Both the position numbers and the translations under genes were made by a program. The notes below the pieces were generated by a model. The model did no database searches and had not been told where the DNA came from. It worked only from the letters and a program-made list of their open reading frames with translations. A stretch of DNA of 64,000 nt, taken from Sulfitobacter sp. S190. GTDB lineage: Bacteria; Pseudomonadota; Alphaproteobacteria; Rhodobacterales; Rhodobacteraceae. This document shows, piece by piece, positions 1-8,174 of this stretch (position 1 is its first letter; every line of letters begins with the position of its first letter). Where the stretch lies: NCBI RefSeq assembly GCF_025141935.1, contig NZ_CP081120.1, forward strand, positions 3,065,001 through 3,129,000, given 5' to 3'.

Positions 1-496
1 CTCTTACTCTGATATTCACCCCGAAGACACTCCGAAGCATCCGCTCCGTCCCGCCTCCGTGGCGCCCCGGTGCGCCTCAGCGCCGCCGGTGAAGGGGGTT
101 CTAAGCCCAACAAACAAAACCCGCAAGCGCTTTTTTAATGGAAAATGACCAAAAGGTCGAAATTCCTCATCCGGCCCCGACGACTAAGCCCCAAACCCCA
201 TATTTATATAGGCTTATCGCCATTCAGGCACATGCTTTTGCATGCATAAAACTGCACAGGAAGCCGTCATTCGGGGCTTGGGCGCCTCTCGCAGCGCCTC
301 AATCACGGCCCAAAAGGCTGCTGCCTGCCTGTCGTGCCTCTGAATCGGGATGAATCATCGTCGGAATCATCGGAATCGCGCCCCGTGATCTTTGGCGACT
401 CGTTCCTTCGGGGCGAATCCGTTGGGCAACCCGGCTTTGCCTGCCTGTGGCCCGACTGTTCCCTTCTTCCGGGGAAGGCCACAGACTGCGCCGTCT
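1..496. other. Intergenic region, no convincing gene
   Basis: This is about 500 bases without a supportable gene. The first 120 bases are GC-rich, with short imperfect GGCGC/GCGCC pairings that could fold, and then turn AT-richer with a small TGCATGCA palindrome near 239-246. Short open frames here have no recognisable protein and no good ribosome-binding site. It lies downstream of ubiG on the minus strand. It may hold the leader of a gene that starts left of the window on that strand, but nothing proves this. Confidence 0.5.
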
Positions 497-1213
497 TCAG
501 CCTCCCGTGTTGCGCGTCGCAGTCCCCATGTAGATGATCCCCGTCATTGGCAGCCGACCGAATGTCAGGTCTCCGCGGCGGTTCACCCCGCGGGGTCCCA
601 GACCGGTGAAGGTCTCGGGCGTGAAACCCGCAGCCCGCAGGCTTGCGCGCAGTTCGTCCGGTTTGATGAACATCTGCGGATCATGTGTCCCCTTGGGCAA
701 CAACCGCAGGACGTCTTCCGCCATGGTGATGGTGGCAAGGCGCGCCAGCGGATTGCGGTTGATGGTGTCAAAGAGGTATCGCCCCCCCGGCACCAGAACC
801 CGAGCCACTTCGCGGTTGACCTGATCGAGGTCCTGCACGTGTTCCAGCACATCGACACAGACCACGGCATCAAAGCTGTCGTCATCATAGGGCAGTGCTT
901 CGCCGACGCCGACATCATAGGTAATTGCATGGCCTTCGCTTGCGGCATGTGTTCGGGCGGCTTCGATCGCATCGCGGGCGGGATCAATACCCGTAACGGT
1001 AGCGCCGCGTTCGGCAAGCGCTTCGGCCATGAAGCCACCGGCGCATCCCAGATCGAGAACCCGTTTGCCGGCCCAGTCGATTTTCGTATCGAACCACGAC
1101 AAACGGCCCGGCACCATGTTCTTGAGCGTGCGGACCCAGCGGATGTCGTCTGACCACCAGTTGGCGGCCACGTCGTCATAGATGTCGAGATTGTTGCGTG
1201 CGGTCTGTGCCAT
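497..1213 (-). CDS. ubiG: Ubiquinone biosynthesis O-methyltransferase UbiG
   Basis: This class I SAM-dependent methyltransferase performs both O-methylation steps of ubiquinone synthesis (2-polyprenyl-6-hydroxyphenol and 3-demethylubiquinol) at the inner membrane. The 238-residue length is normal for UbiG. SAM motif I, VLDLGCAGG, is at residues 52-60. Further family marks are the acidic GIDPA loop, the DVLEHV post-motif and a C-terminal GPRGVNRRGDL stretch. The ATG at 1213 follows a GGACGAGG-like ribosome-binding site. It lies downstream of gcvP on the same strand, separated by a hairpin, so it is probably a separate unit. The assignment is secure at family level and strong for UbiG. Confidence 0.93.
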   Translation of the reverse strand: MAQTARNNLDIYDDVAANWWSDDIRWVRTLKNMVPGRLSWFDTKIDWAGKRVLDLGCAGGFMAEALAERGATVTGIDPARDAIEAARTHAASEGHAITYDVGVGEALPYDDDSFDAVVCVDVLEHVQDLDQVNREVARVLVPGGRYLFDTINRNPLARLATITMAEDVLRLLPKGTHDPQMFIKPDELRASLRAAGFTPETFTGLGPRGVNRRGDLTFGRLPMTGIIYMGTATRNTGG

Positions 1214-1308
1214 CGGGGTGCCTCGTCCTTGTGGTGCACTACAAGACCTAGGGCAAAGCCGCCGCAGAACGAGCGTGGCTGCTGCGACAAATCTGAGCAG
1301 AATGGCAG

Positions 1309-1338
1309 AGGCCCGGGGATCTGGTGATGCCCGGGCCT
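1309..1338 (-). terminator. Hairpin after gcvP
   Basis: A perfect 9-bp inverted repeat (AGGCCCGGG at 1309-1317 with CCCGGGCCT at 1330-1338) lies in the gap between the gcvP stop and the ubiG start. On the minus strand there is no strong T run after it, so it may be a weak terminator or an mRNA 3' stabilising stem ending the gcvTHP transcript. Confidence 0.5.
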
Positions 1339-1345
1339 TGTCGTC

Positions 1346-4189
1346 TTATTCGGCGGCTTCCGCGTAGTCGGTCATGGGAGGACAGGTGCAGGTGAGGTTG
1401 CGGTCCCCCCATGCGTTGTCGACCCGGTTGACGGGCGGCCAGTATTTATCGACCCGGAACGCACCGGGCGGGAAGCATCCGGTTTCGCGGTCGTAGGGGC
1501 GGTCCCACTCCTTGACCAGATCCTCCATCGTGTGCGGCGCGTTCTTGAGAGGATTGTTGTCGGCGTCGATCTTGCCCTCTTCGATCTGCGCAATCTCGGC
1601 CCGAATGGCGAGCATGGCGTCACAGAAACGGTCAAGCTCGGCCTTGGTCTCCGACTCCGTGGGTTCGATCATCAGCGTCCCCGCAACAGGCCAGCTCATC
1701 GTGGGGGCGTGGAAGCCGCAGTCGATCAGCCGCTTGGCAATGTCGTCGACGGTCACATGGGCACTGTCGGCGAAGGGCCGGGTGTCAATGATGCACTCAT
1801 GCGCCACGCGACCGGAAGTCCCGCGGTAAAGAACGTCGAATGCCCCCTCCAGCCGTTTGGCGATGTAGTTCGCGTTAAGTATGGCGACGCGTGTTGCCTG
1901 CGTCAGACCCTCGCCGCCCATCATCAGGCAATAGGCCCATGAAATCGGCAGCAGCGACGGCGATCCGTAGGGTGCGGCAGACACGGCCCCTTCCCCGGTG
2001 TTGGGATCGCCGGGCAGATGCGGGATCAGGTGATCCTTGACGCCGATGGGGCCCATACCGGGACCACCCCCGCCGTGCGGGATGCAGAACGTCTTGTGCA
2101 GGTTGAGGTGGCTGACGTCACCGCCCAGATCGCCGGGACGCGACAGACCCACCATCGCGTTCATGTTGGCCCCGTCGATGTAAACCTGCCCGCCCGCGTC
2201 ATGGATGATCTGGCACACCTCGATCACGGTTTCTTCGAACACGCCGTGGGTGGAGGGATAAGTGATCATGCAGCCTGCGAGGTTGTCGCGGTGCTGGTCC
2301 ACCTTGCTACGGAAATCATCAAGGTCGATATCACCGCGATCGTCGGATTTGACCGGCACGACTTTCCAGCCGACCATTTGCGCAGATGCGGGATTGGTGC
2401 CGTGGGCGTTCATCGGAATGAGGCAGATGTTGCGGTGCCCTTCGCCGTTGGCGCGGTGGTAGCCCGCGATGGTCAGCAGACCCGCATATTCGCCCTGCGC
2501 CCCAGAATTGGGCTGCATGGATATCGCGTCATAGCCGGTCACGTCGCACAGTTTGTCCGACAGATCGGCAATCATCTCGTGGTAGCCCTCGGCCTGATCG
2601 CGCGGCACGAAGGGATGCAGCAGGGAAAACTCGTCCCATGACACCGGCATCATCTCTGCGGCGGAGTTCAGCTTCATCGTGCACGACCCCAAGGGGATCA
2701 TCGCGCGGTCGAGCGCCAGATCACGGTCCGCGAGGCGGCGCATGTAGCGCATCATCTCGGTCTCGGCCCGGTTCATGTGGAATACCGGATGGGTCAGGAA
2801 ATCAGAGGTGCGGATCAGCTTTTCGGGCATGTGGTAATGCGGGGTGTAGTCCTTGTCCGCACGGTCGATGCCGAAGGCGCGCCAGACCGCTTCGATGGTT
2901 GCGGGGCGGGTACGTTCATCGAGCGTGATGCCGACCTGCGTGTCGCCCACGGCACGCAGATTGATGCCTTCGTCGACGGCGGATTTCATCACGGCCTGCT
3001 GCAAGGGCCCCACATCGACGGTGATCGTGTCGAAGAAGGCGGCGGGCCGGACATCGAACCCGCCCATTTTCAGACCTTCGGCCAGTCGGGCGGTTTTGCG
3101 GTGTATCCGCTGAGCGATGGCGCGCAGGCCCTGAGGCCCGTGGAAAACGGCGTAGAAGCCCGCCATGACCGCCAGAAGCGCCTGCGCGGTGCAGACATTC
3201 GATGTCGCCTTTTCGCGCCGGATATGCTGTTCGCGCGTTTGCAGCGACAAACGGTAGGCCCGGTTGCCGTGACTGTCGATGGACACCCCCACGATCCGGC
3301 CTGGCATGTTGCGCGCATAGCTCTGGCGCGTCGCCATGTAGGCCGCGTGCGGACCGCCGTAGCCGACCGGCACGCCGAACCGCTGGGTCGTGCCCACGGC
3401 AATGTCGGCGCCCATGGCACCGGGTTCCTTGAGCAACGTCAAAGACAGCGGATCCGCCGCAATGATGCCGATGGCCTTGGCCGAATGCAGCGCGTCGATC
3501 TGGGGTGTGAAATCGCGCAGATGCCCGTGGGTGCCGGGGAACTGAAAGATCGCGCCGAACACCGTTTCGGCATCCAGATCATTGGGGCTGCCCACAGTGA
3601 TTTCGATGCCGAGCGGTGCCGCGCGGGTTTTCATCACGGCGATGTTCTGCGGGTGGCAGTTTTCGTCGACGAAAAAGCCCTTGAGTTTGGATTTGGACAC
3701 CCGTTGCGCCATGGTCATCGCCTCGGCGCAGGCGGTCGCCTCGTCCAGCAGCGAGGCATTGGCGATTTCCAGACCGGTCAGATCGGAGACCATGGTCTGG
3801 AAATTCAAGAGCGCCTCGAGCCGGCCCTGAGAGATTTCGGGCTGGTAGGGGGTGTAGGCGGTATACCACGCGGGGTTTTCGAAAATATTGCGCTGGATCG
3901 CGGGGGGCGTGACCGTCCCGTGATACCCCTGCCCGATGAGCGAGGTCAGCACCTTGTTCTTGGCTGCCGTCACCTTCATGTGGTGCAGCAGTTCGCGTTC
4001 GGATTTCGGCTTGCCAAAATCGAGCGGTTCTTTCTGACGAATGGCCGGTGGCAGCGTATCGTCGATGAGCGCGTCGAGATCTTTCGCCCCCACCGTATCG
4101 AGCATCTGCGCCATCTCATCGGGTGATGGACCGATGTGCCGACGGTTGGCAAAGTCGTAGGGAAGATAGTCGGTGGGGGTAAATGTCAT
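1346..4189 (-). CDS. gcvP: Glycine dehydrogenase (decarboxylating), P-protein
   Basis: GcvP is the PLP-dependent P-protein of the glycine cleavage system. It decarboxylates glycine and passes the aminomethyl group to the lipoyl arm of GcvH. The 947 residues match the single-chain bacterial form with two homologous halves. The PLP lysine motif [17 protein letters not shown] lies in the second half at about residue 695-700, and the N-terminus has the family signature [11 protein letters not shown]. It starts 15 bp after the gcvH stop, as the last gene of a gcvT-gcvH-gcvP operon under the glycine riboswitch. No frameshift or missing motif was seen. Confidence 0.98.
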   Translation of the reverse strand: MTFTPTDYLPYDFANRRHIGPSPDEMAQMLDTVGAKDLDALIDDTLPPAIRQKEPLDFGKPKSERELLHHMKVTAAKNKVLTSLIGQGYHGTVTPPAIQRNIFENPAWYTAYTPYQPEISQGRLEALLNFQTMVSDLTGLEIANASLLDEATACAEAMTMAQRVSKSKLKGFFVDENCHPQNIAVMKTRAAPLGIEITVGSPNDLDAETVFGAIFQFPGTHGHLRDFTPQIDALHSAKAIGIIAADPLSLTLLKEPGAMGADIAVGTTQRFGVPVGYGGPHAAYMATRQSYARNMPGRIVGVSIDSHGNRAYRLSLQTREQHIRREKATSNVCTAQALLAVMAGFYAVFHGPQGLRAIAQRIHRKTARLAEGLKMGGFDVRPAAFFDTITVDVGPLQQAVMKSAVDEGINLRAVGDTQVGITLDERTRPATIEAVWRAFGIDRADKDYTPHYHMPEKLIRTSDFLTHPVFHMNRAETEMMRYMRRLADRDLALDRAMIPLGSCTMKLNSAAEMMPVSWDEFSLLHPFVPRDQAEGYHEMIADLSDKLCDVTGYDAISMQPNSGAQGEYAGLLTIAGYHRANGEGHRNICLIPMNAHGTNPASAQMVGWKVVPVKSDDRGDIDLDDFRSKVDQHRDNLAGCMITYPSTHGVFEETVIEVCQIIHDAGGQVYIDGANMNAMVGLSRPGDLGGDVSHLNLHKTFCIPHGGGGPGMGPIGVKDHLIPHLPGDPNTGEGAVSAAPYGSPSLLPISWAYCLMMGGEGLTQATRVAILNANYIAKRLEGAFDVLYRGTSGRVAHECIIDTRPFADSAHVTVDDIAKRLIDCGFHAPTMSWPVAGTLMIEPTESETKAELDRFCDAMLAIRAEIAQIEEGKIDADNNPLKNAPHTMEDLVKEWDRPYDRETGCFPPGAFRVDKYWPPVNRVDNAWGDRNLTCTCPPMTDYAEAAE

Positions 4190-4204
4190 CTGGTGGCCCT
4201 CAGC

Positions 4205-4564
4205 TTAACCAATCATTGCCTTGTAGGCGTCTTCGTCCATGTAATCGTCCATCTGGGACGGATCGGACGGCTTGATCTTGAAAAACCAGCCTTCGCCGGT
4301 GGCGTCTTCGTTGGCCAGCGCGGGGTTGTCGCCCAAGGCTTCATTCACAGCGGTGATTTCACCGTCGAGCGGGGCCATGATGTCAGACGCGGCCTTCACG
4401 GATTCAATGACGACGATTTCGTCATCCTTTTCCACGGTCGTGCCGACGTCGGGCAATTCGACAAAAACGATGTCGCCCAGCTGTTCGGTGGCGTGGGCGG
4501 TGATGCCCACCACGATCACATCGCCTTCGGTGCGCAGCCATTCGTGTTCTTCTGTGTATTTCAT
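4205..4564 (-). CDS. gcvH: Glycine cleavage system H protein (lipoyl carrier)
   Basis: This 119-residue lipoyl-carrier protein shuttles the methylamine intermediate between GcvP, GcvT and lipoamide dehydrogenase. The lipoyl-lysine motif is intact (IESVKAASDI, Lys57). The N-terminus MKYTEEHEWL and the GEGWFFK block are canonical. I chose the ATG at 4564 over an upstream in-frame start because it gives the family N-terminus and has an AGAGAGA ribosome-binding site. It sits between gcvT and gcvP with gaps of 19 and 15 bp. A second, lysine-less paralogue is at 59833-60198. Confidence 0.98.
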   Translation of the reverse strand: MKYTEEHEWLRTEGDVIVVGITAHATEQLGDIVFVELPDVGTTVEKDDEIVVIESVKAASDIMAPLDGEITAVNEALGDNPALANEDATGEGWFFKIKPSDPSQMDDYMDEDAYKAMIG

Positions 4565-4583
4565 GGTCGTGTCTCTCTGTTGG

Positions 4584-5705
4584 TTATCGTTTGAAGTTCG
4601 CGGGCGTGAAGGGCATGGCGACCACGCGCAGCGGCAGGCGTCTGCCGCGCAGATCGCCATAGACCGTTGTGCCGATTTCGGCGTGACCAAGGTCAACGTA
4701 ACCCATCGCAACCGGCCCCCCTACCGTCGGACCAAAGCCGCCGGACGTAATCTGGCCGATGGGATCTGCCGCGGTGTCATCGGCATAGAGCGCAACGCCT
4801 TCGCGCATCGGTGCGCGGCCCTCGGGCAACAGGCCCACGCGTTTGCGCCCCGCGCCCCCCTGCATCTGGGCAAAGATGTATTCGGCACCGGGAAAGCCAC
4901 CTGCCCGCGCGCCATCCGGGCGGCGCACCTTCTGGACGGCCCAGGTCAGCGCGGCTTCGACCGGGGTGGTTTCGGTGTCGATGTCGTGACCGTAGAGGCA
5001 TAGCCCCGCCTCCAGCCGCAGCGAATCCCGTGCGCCAAGGCCGATCGGTTCGACATCGGGATGCGCCAGAAGCGTTCTGGCCAGCGCCACCGCGTCTGTG
5101 GCGGGGACCGAAATCTCGTAGCCGTCCTCACCGGTGTAGCCCGAGCGCGAAACCCAGCAGTCGGACCCGTCAAGCGTCAGGGTGGCCACATCCATGAAAC
5201 GCATCTGCGCGGCGGCGGGATCAAGCTGCGACAGGACGGCCTGCGCGGACGGTCCCTGCAAAGCCAAGAGCGCGCGGTCGGTCACCTCTGTCACCTCGAT
5301 GCCCGGCATGGCGCCGGCCATATGCGCGATGTCATCGGATTTGCACGCGGCATTCACCACGACAAAGACGTGGTCGCCCCGGTTGGCCAGCATCAGGTCG
5401 TCGGTGATGCCGCCCGCGTCATTGGTAAAAAAACCATACCGCTGGCGGTTTTCGCCCAGACCCAGCACATCGACCGGCACAAGGGCCTCGAGCGCCGTGG
5501 CAGCCTGTTCGTAGTCACGGCCCTTCACGATGACCTGCCCCATGTGGCTGACATCGAACAAACCGGCCTTGGTGCGGGTGTGATTGTGTTCTTTCATCAC
5601 GCCAAGGGGATATTGCACCGGCATCGCGTAGCCTGCGAAGGGCACCATTTTCGCGCCGAGTTCCACGTGCAGATCGTGCAGCGGCGTTTCCAGCAAATCA
5701 GACAT
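4584..5705 (-). CDS. gcvT: Glycine cleavage system aminomethyltransferase (T-protein)
   Basis: GcvT transfers the methylene carbon from aminomethyl-lipoyl GcvH to tetrahydrofolate and releases ammonia. The 373 residues are the usual length. The N-terminus (LHDLHVELGAKMVPFAGYAM) and the SRSGYTGEDGYEI block are typical of the folate-binding aminomethyltransferase fold. It is the first gene of the operon, with its ATG at 5705 preceded by an AAAGG site. It lies roughly 90 bases after the end of a tandem glycine riboswitch, so expression probably rises with glycine. Confidence 0.97.
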   Translation of the reverse strand: MSDLLETPLHDLHVELGAKMVPFAGYAMPVQYPLGVMKEHNHTRTKAGLFDVSHMGQVIVKGRDYEQAATALEALVPVDVLGLGENRQRYGFFTNDAGGITDDLMLANRGDHVFVVVNAACKSDDIAHMAGAMPGIEVTEVTDRALLALQGPSAQAVLSQLDPAAAQMRFMDVATLTLDGSDCWVSRSGYTGEDGYEISVPATDAVALARTLLAHPDVEPIGLGARDSLRLEAGLCLYGHDIDTETTPVEAALTWAVQKVRRPDGARAGGFPGAEYIFAQMQGGAGRKRVGLLPEGRAPMREGVALYADDTAADPIGQITSGGFGPTVGGPVAMGYVDLGHAEIGTTVYGDLRGRRLPLRVVAMPFTPANFKR

Positions 5706-5794
5706 CTTGTGCCTTTCGTCTTTTGCCGGGTCGATCAGGAAAATCGGTCGGCACCACAGGATGCAAAGGCGTTTGGCCCTTGCTGCGATGCCTC

Positions 5795-5948
5795 CTCTGT
5801 CTTTGCGCCGTTGGCGCGCCTGAGATTGCTATCCCTTCGGCGGGTGCGGCTGCACCACTCTCCAGAGTTTTGGTTCAATGTCGGTCCTGTGGCCTGAGAG
5901 TTTCCGAGGCAGTTGCTCCTTCGGCACCAGTAAACTGGTTCTCCCGAC
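5795..5948 (-). promoter_or_regulatory. Tandem glycine riboswitch upstream of gcvT
   Basis: Read on the minus strand, two glycine-aptamer copies are visible. Aptamer 1 (about 5948-5879) is closed by GTCGG/CCGAC and carries GCCGAAGGAGCAACTGCC followed by AACTCTCAGG and GGACCGAC. Aptamer 2 (about 5867-5795) is closed by CTCTG/CAGAG and carries CCGCCGAAGGG, then GCAATCTCAGG. A short linker joins them. Tandem glycine riboswitches before gcvT normally switch expression on with glycine. The remainder of the 5706-6021 gap holds no gene and should contain the promoter upstream of 5948. Confidence 0.93.
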
Positions 5949-6021
5949 ATCGTTCTTATGGGCGCTATTTGCGGCGCTTTGTGCGGCGCTGTCAACCGTT
6001 ATGCTGCGCGGTGGGGCGCGA

Positions 6022-6960
6022 TCAGGAAGCGGTGTCTGCCTCGGCAGTATGCAGCGCGCGCGCGGCCATCGCCACGATTGCATCGCGGTCGCGGGCGACG
6101 GCGATGAAGCGGCCATTGTGACAGAACCGCGCGCCCTCGACGCCGCTCGCCGCTTCGAGAGCCGCATCGGTCAGGCCGGCCCACGCGGCGGGAAGATCGG
6201 CGCGGGTGTCGAATGTATCGTCCCCAGTGCGGATCGTGGTCAGCGCCCAATCTCCCCCGTCGCGTGGATGAATGACGAACAGAAGGTGATCGGCACCCGC
6301 TTCTTCGATTCCGGCGCGGAACGGCATGCCCATCGGCAGTTCGAGCACACGCGCATCGCCCGCCTGCGCGATGGCCTGCGCCACGATTTCCTGTGCACGC
6401 AGTTTCGCGGCCTTGCGGCGCACGGACGCTTCGACAAATGCACGCGCCACCGGCAGGGCCTGTGCAAAGGCGGTGTCATCGGCACCCGGCTCGCGCGCAT
6501 CGAACACGGGTTTGAGTGTTTCCAGCAACACAGGCAGGGTAAGGCCCGTAAATAGGGGACCGGCCTCGGACGCATCAACCGCGCCATTGTCGATCAGATC
6601 GACCGGCAGCACGAACTGCGCGTCAAAGCTGGCGAGCACCGTCTCGATGTCGGCATCGGGTACGTCCATGGCGCGCAGGTAGTCACGGCCGAAGTGCGCC
6701 CAGATCAGCCCAAACGCGCTATAGGGCTGGCCGGTGTCGCGCAGCGGATTGGGGCGTTGGTGATGGTCGAAGATCATCGCAGCCGCATCGAAATCGCGGC
6801 CCACGTCGTAGATGATCTTGCCCTCGCCCGGTGTGATCCAGTCCGCATCCCGGCTTCGGATCAGCGCCGCATCGGGATAGAGCCGGGCCAGAATGACCGT
6901 CGACAGCAATTCATCGGCATGAAAGCCGCCCGAATGGGTCACGAGATGTGTAATGGTCAT
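6022..6960 (-). CDS. MYG1 family (UPF0160) putative DHH-type phosphoesterase
   Basis: This 312-residue protein of the MYG1/UPF0160 family is related to DHH-type metal-dependent phosphoesterases. Eukaryotic MYG1 is reported as a 3'-5' RNA exonuclease, and the bacterial role is unclear. Visible metal-site motifs are HSGGFHADE (residues 9-17) and FDHHQ (64-68), followed by the conserved ending ARFCHNGRFIAVARDRD. The ATG at 6960 gives the usual MTITHLVTHSGG N-terminus, and an upstream alternative would add nine unconserved residues. It may follow the Dabb gene in one transcript, about 100 bp downstream. Confidence 0.88.
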   Translation of the reverse strand: MTITHLVTHSGGFHADELLSTVILARLYPDAALIRSRDADWITPGEGKIIYDVGRDFDAAAMIFDHHQRPNPLRDTGQPYSAFGLIWAHFGRDYLRAMDVPDADIETVLASFDAQFVLPVDLIDNGAVDASEAGPLFTGLTLPVLLETLKPVFDAREPGADDTAFAQALPVARAFVEASVRRKAAKLRAQEIVAQAIAQAGDARVLELPMGMPFRAGIEEAGADHLLFVIHPRDGGDWALTTIRTGDDTFDTRADLPAAWAGLTDAALEAASGVEGARFCHNGRFIAVARDRDAIVAMAARALHTAEADTAS

Positions 6961-7062
6961 GGTCTGGCCCCCGCAGGAAAGGTGCAATGTCGCGATGCTT
7001 TTGCGCGTCTAGGGGAAAACTGCGTTGCCGTACAAGCCCTTTCGGCGCGGTGGCAGCGGTGG

Positions 7063-7371
7063 TCACACGTCGATATCGAGCACAAGCAGCCCGTCGATGC
7101 CGCCTTTGGCATGCTCGACCAGTTGCGCGCCAAGCGCCTTGTGTCGCGGATGGTCGGCGTATTGTTGCAGGGCTTCCCAGTCGTCAAAATCAATGACAAA
7201 GCCGTGGTTGTATCCGCGCTCGATCTGCTCGGGGCTTTGGGAACGACCACCAGTGAACCCCTGCGCCCCCGGCATATCGCTCACCAACTGCGAGAGATCA
7301 CCGTAAATCTGCGCAATTGCGCTTTCGGGTACGTCAGGTTTGAATTTGGTCAGTACGATATGACGGATCAT
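7063..7371 (-). CDS. Dabb (dimeric alpha-beta barrel) domain protein
   Basis: A small protein of 102 residues with a single stress-responsive Dabb domain, a ferredoxin-like fold that dimerises. The family marks are the IRHIVLTKFKP start, the RGYNHGFVIDFDDWEAL centre and the YADHPRHKAL segment with its conserved histidine. The exact reaction is not known for most members. The ATG at 7371 is preferred over a start six codons upstream because it begins right at the domain. It starts 33 bp after the lyxose-isomerase-like gene, which suggests co-transcription. Confidence 0.85.
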   Translation of the reverse strand: MIRHIVLTKFKPDVPESAIAQIYGDLSQLVSDMPGAQGFTGGRSQSPEQIERGYNHGFVIDFDDWEALQQYADHPRHKALGAQLVEHAKGGIDGLLVLDIDV

Positions 7372-7404
7372 GGGACGGTCCTGTGGCAAATGCCGGGGTA
7401 CCGG

Positions 7405-8091
7405 TCAGTCAAGGTGGGTCGCGTAATCGCTGACAAGCAGATGGAGCGGGTCCACGTCCTCTTCGATCTGCGCGAAACGTCCGATCGGATCCTTGAAGAT
7501 GTTGTCGGTTTCATCGTCATTGACGGTCGATACCTCGCCGATCAGCACATCGCCCCCTTCCCCCCAGAACGCGTGCCAGTCTCCGGGGCGCAGGGTGACA
7601 CTCTGGCCGGGCGCCAGCACCAGCTTTTCGCCCGGCGCATAGGGCATTACCACTCCGTCGCACATCACGGTGCCGCCACGGTCCTGCGCAAAGTTGCCAT
7701 CGTCGTCGGAGCCGAAAAGTTCGACCACAAGATCGGCGCCGCCCCGGTTGATGATATCTTCGGCCTTGATCACATGGGTGTGCATCGGCGAAAGCTGATC
7801 GCGCCGCGAGATCAACAGCTTTTCGGCGTAACACATGCCGCCTCCGGCCCGCAGATCGGACAGGATGCCGTTGCGCAGGGTGAACAGGAAAAGCCCCATC
7901 CGGTCAAAATCGCCAGCGCCATAATCGGTGATATCCCAACCGCACCGCGCGTCGATGACATGCCGCGCGGCAGTTGCGTTCTGGCGAAACTCGGCTGGCG
8001 TCCAATAGGCGAACGGCGGCAGCACCTGACCGAAGCTGCGCATCATGTCGTCAGCTTCGGTCAGGATCTTGTTGATGTCGGATCGCTTCAC
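7405..8091 (-). CDS. D-lyxose isomerase family cupin protein
   Basis: A cupin-fold protein of the D-lyxose ketol-isomerase family, which interconverts D-lyxose and D-xylulose with a divalent metal. Metal-ligand candidates are His104 and His106 of the MHTH motif, Glu111 in IKAEDI and His173 in GDWHAFWGE. I place the start at GTG 8091 because AGGAGG lies at the right spacing upstream, while the ATG seven codons earlier leaves that site inside the gene. Alphaproteobacterial members often act on other sugars or are uncharacterised, so the substrate is unproven. It is probably co-expressed with the Dabb gene. Confidence 0.8.
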   Translation of the reverse strand: MKRSDINKILTEADDMMRSFGQVLPPFAYWTPAEFRQNATAARHVIDARCGWDITDYGAGDFDRMGLFLFTLRNGILSDLRAGGGMCYAEKLLISRRDQLSPMHTHVIKAEDIINRGGADLVVELFGSDDDGNFAQDRGGTVMCDGVVMPYAPGEKLVLAPGQSVTLRPGDWHAFWGEGGDVLIGEVSTVNDDETDNIFKDPIGRFAQIEEDVDPLHLLVSDYATHLD

Positions 8092-8174
8092 GGCGCGTGC
8101 CCTCCTGCGCAAGGTCTGCGCGACGCTTGCGCAAAAGGGCGTGAGCCGTCAAGCGGAGCCGTGAGCGCGGATGA

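Noticed and set aside
138-353. 71-codon frame at the left edge
   Set aside because: No recognisable product, atypical codon use and no ribosome-binding site.
2777-4126. 449-codon plus-strand frame opposite gcvP
   Set aside because: Antisense shadow of a secure gene; low-complexity composition and no known motif.
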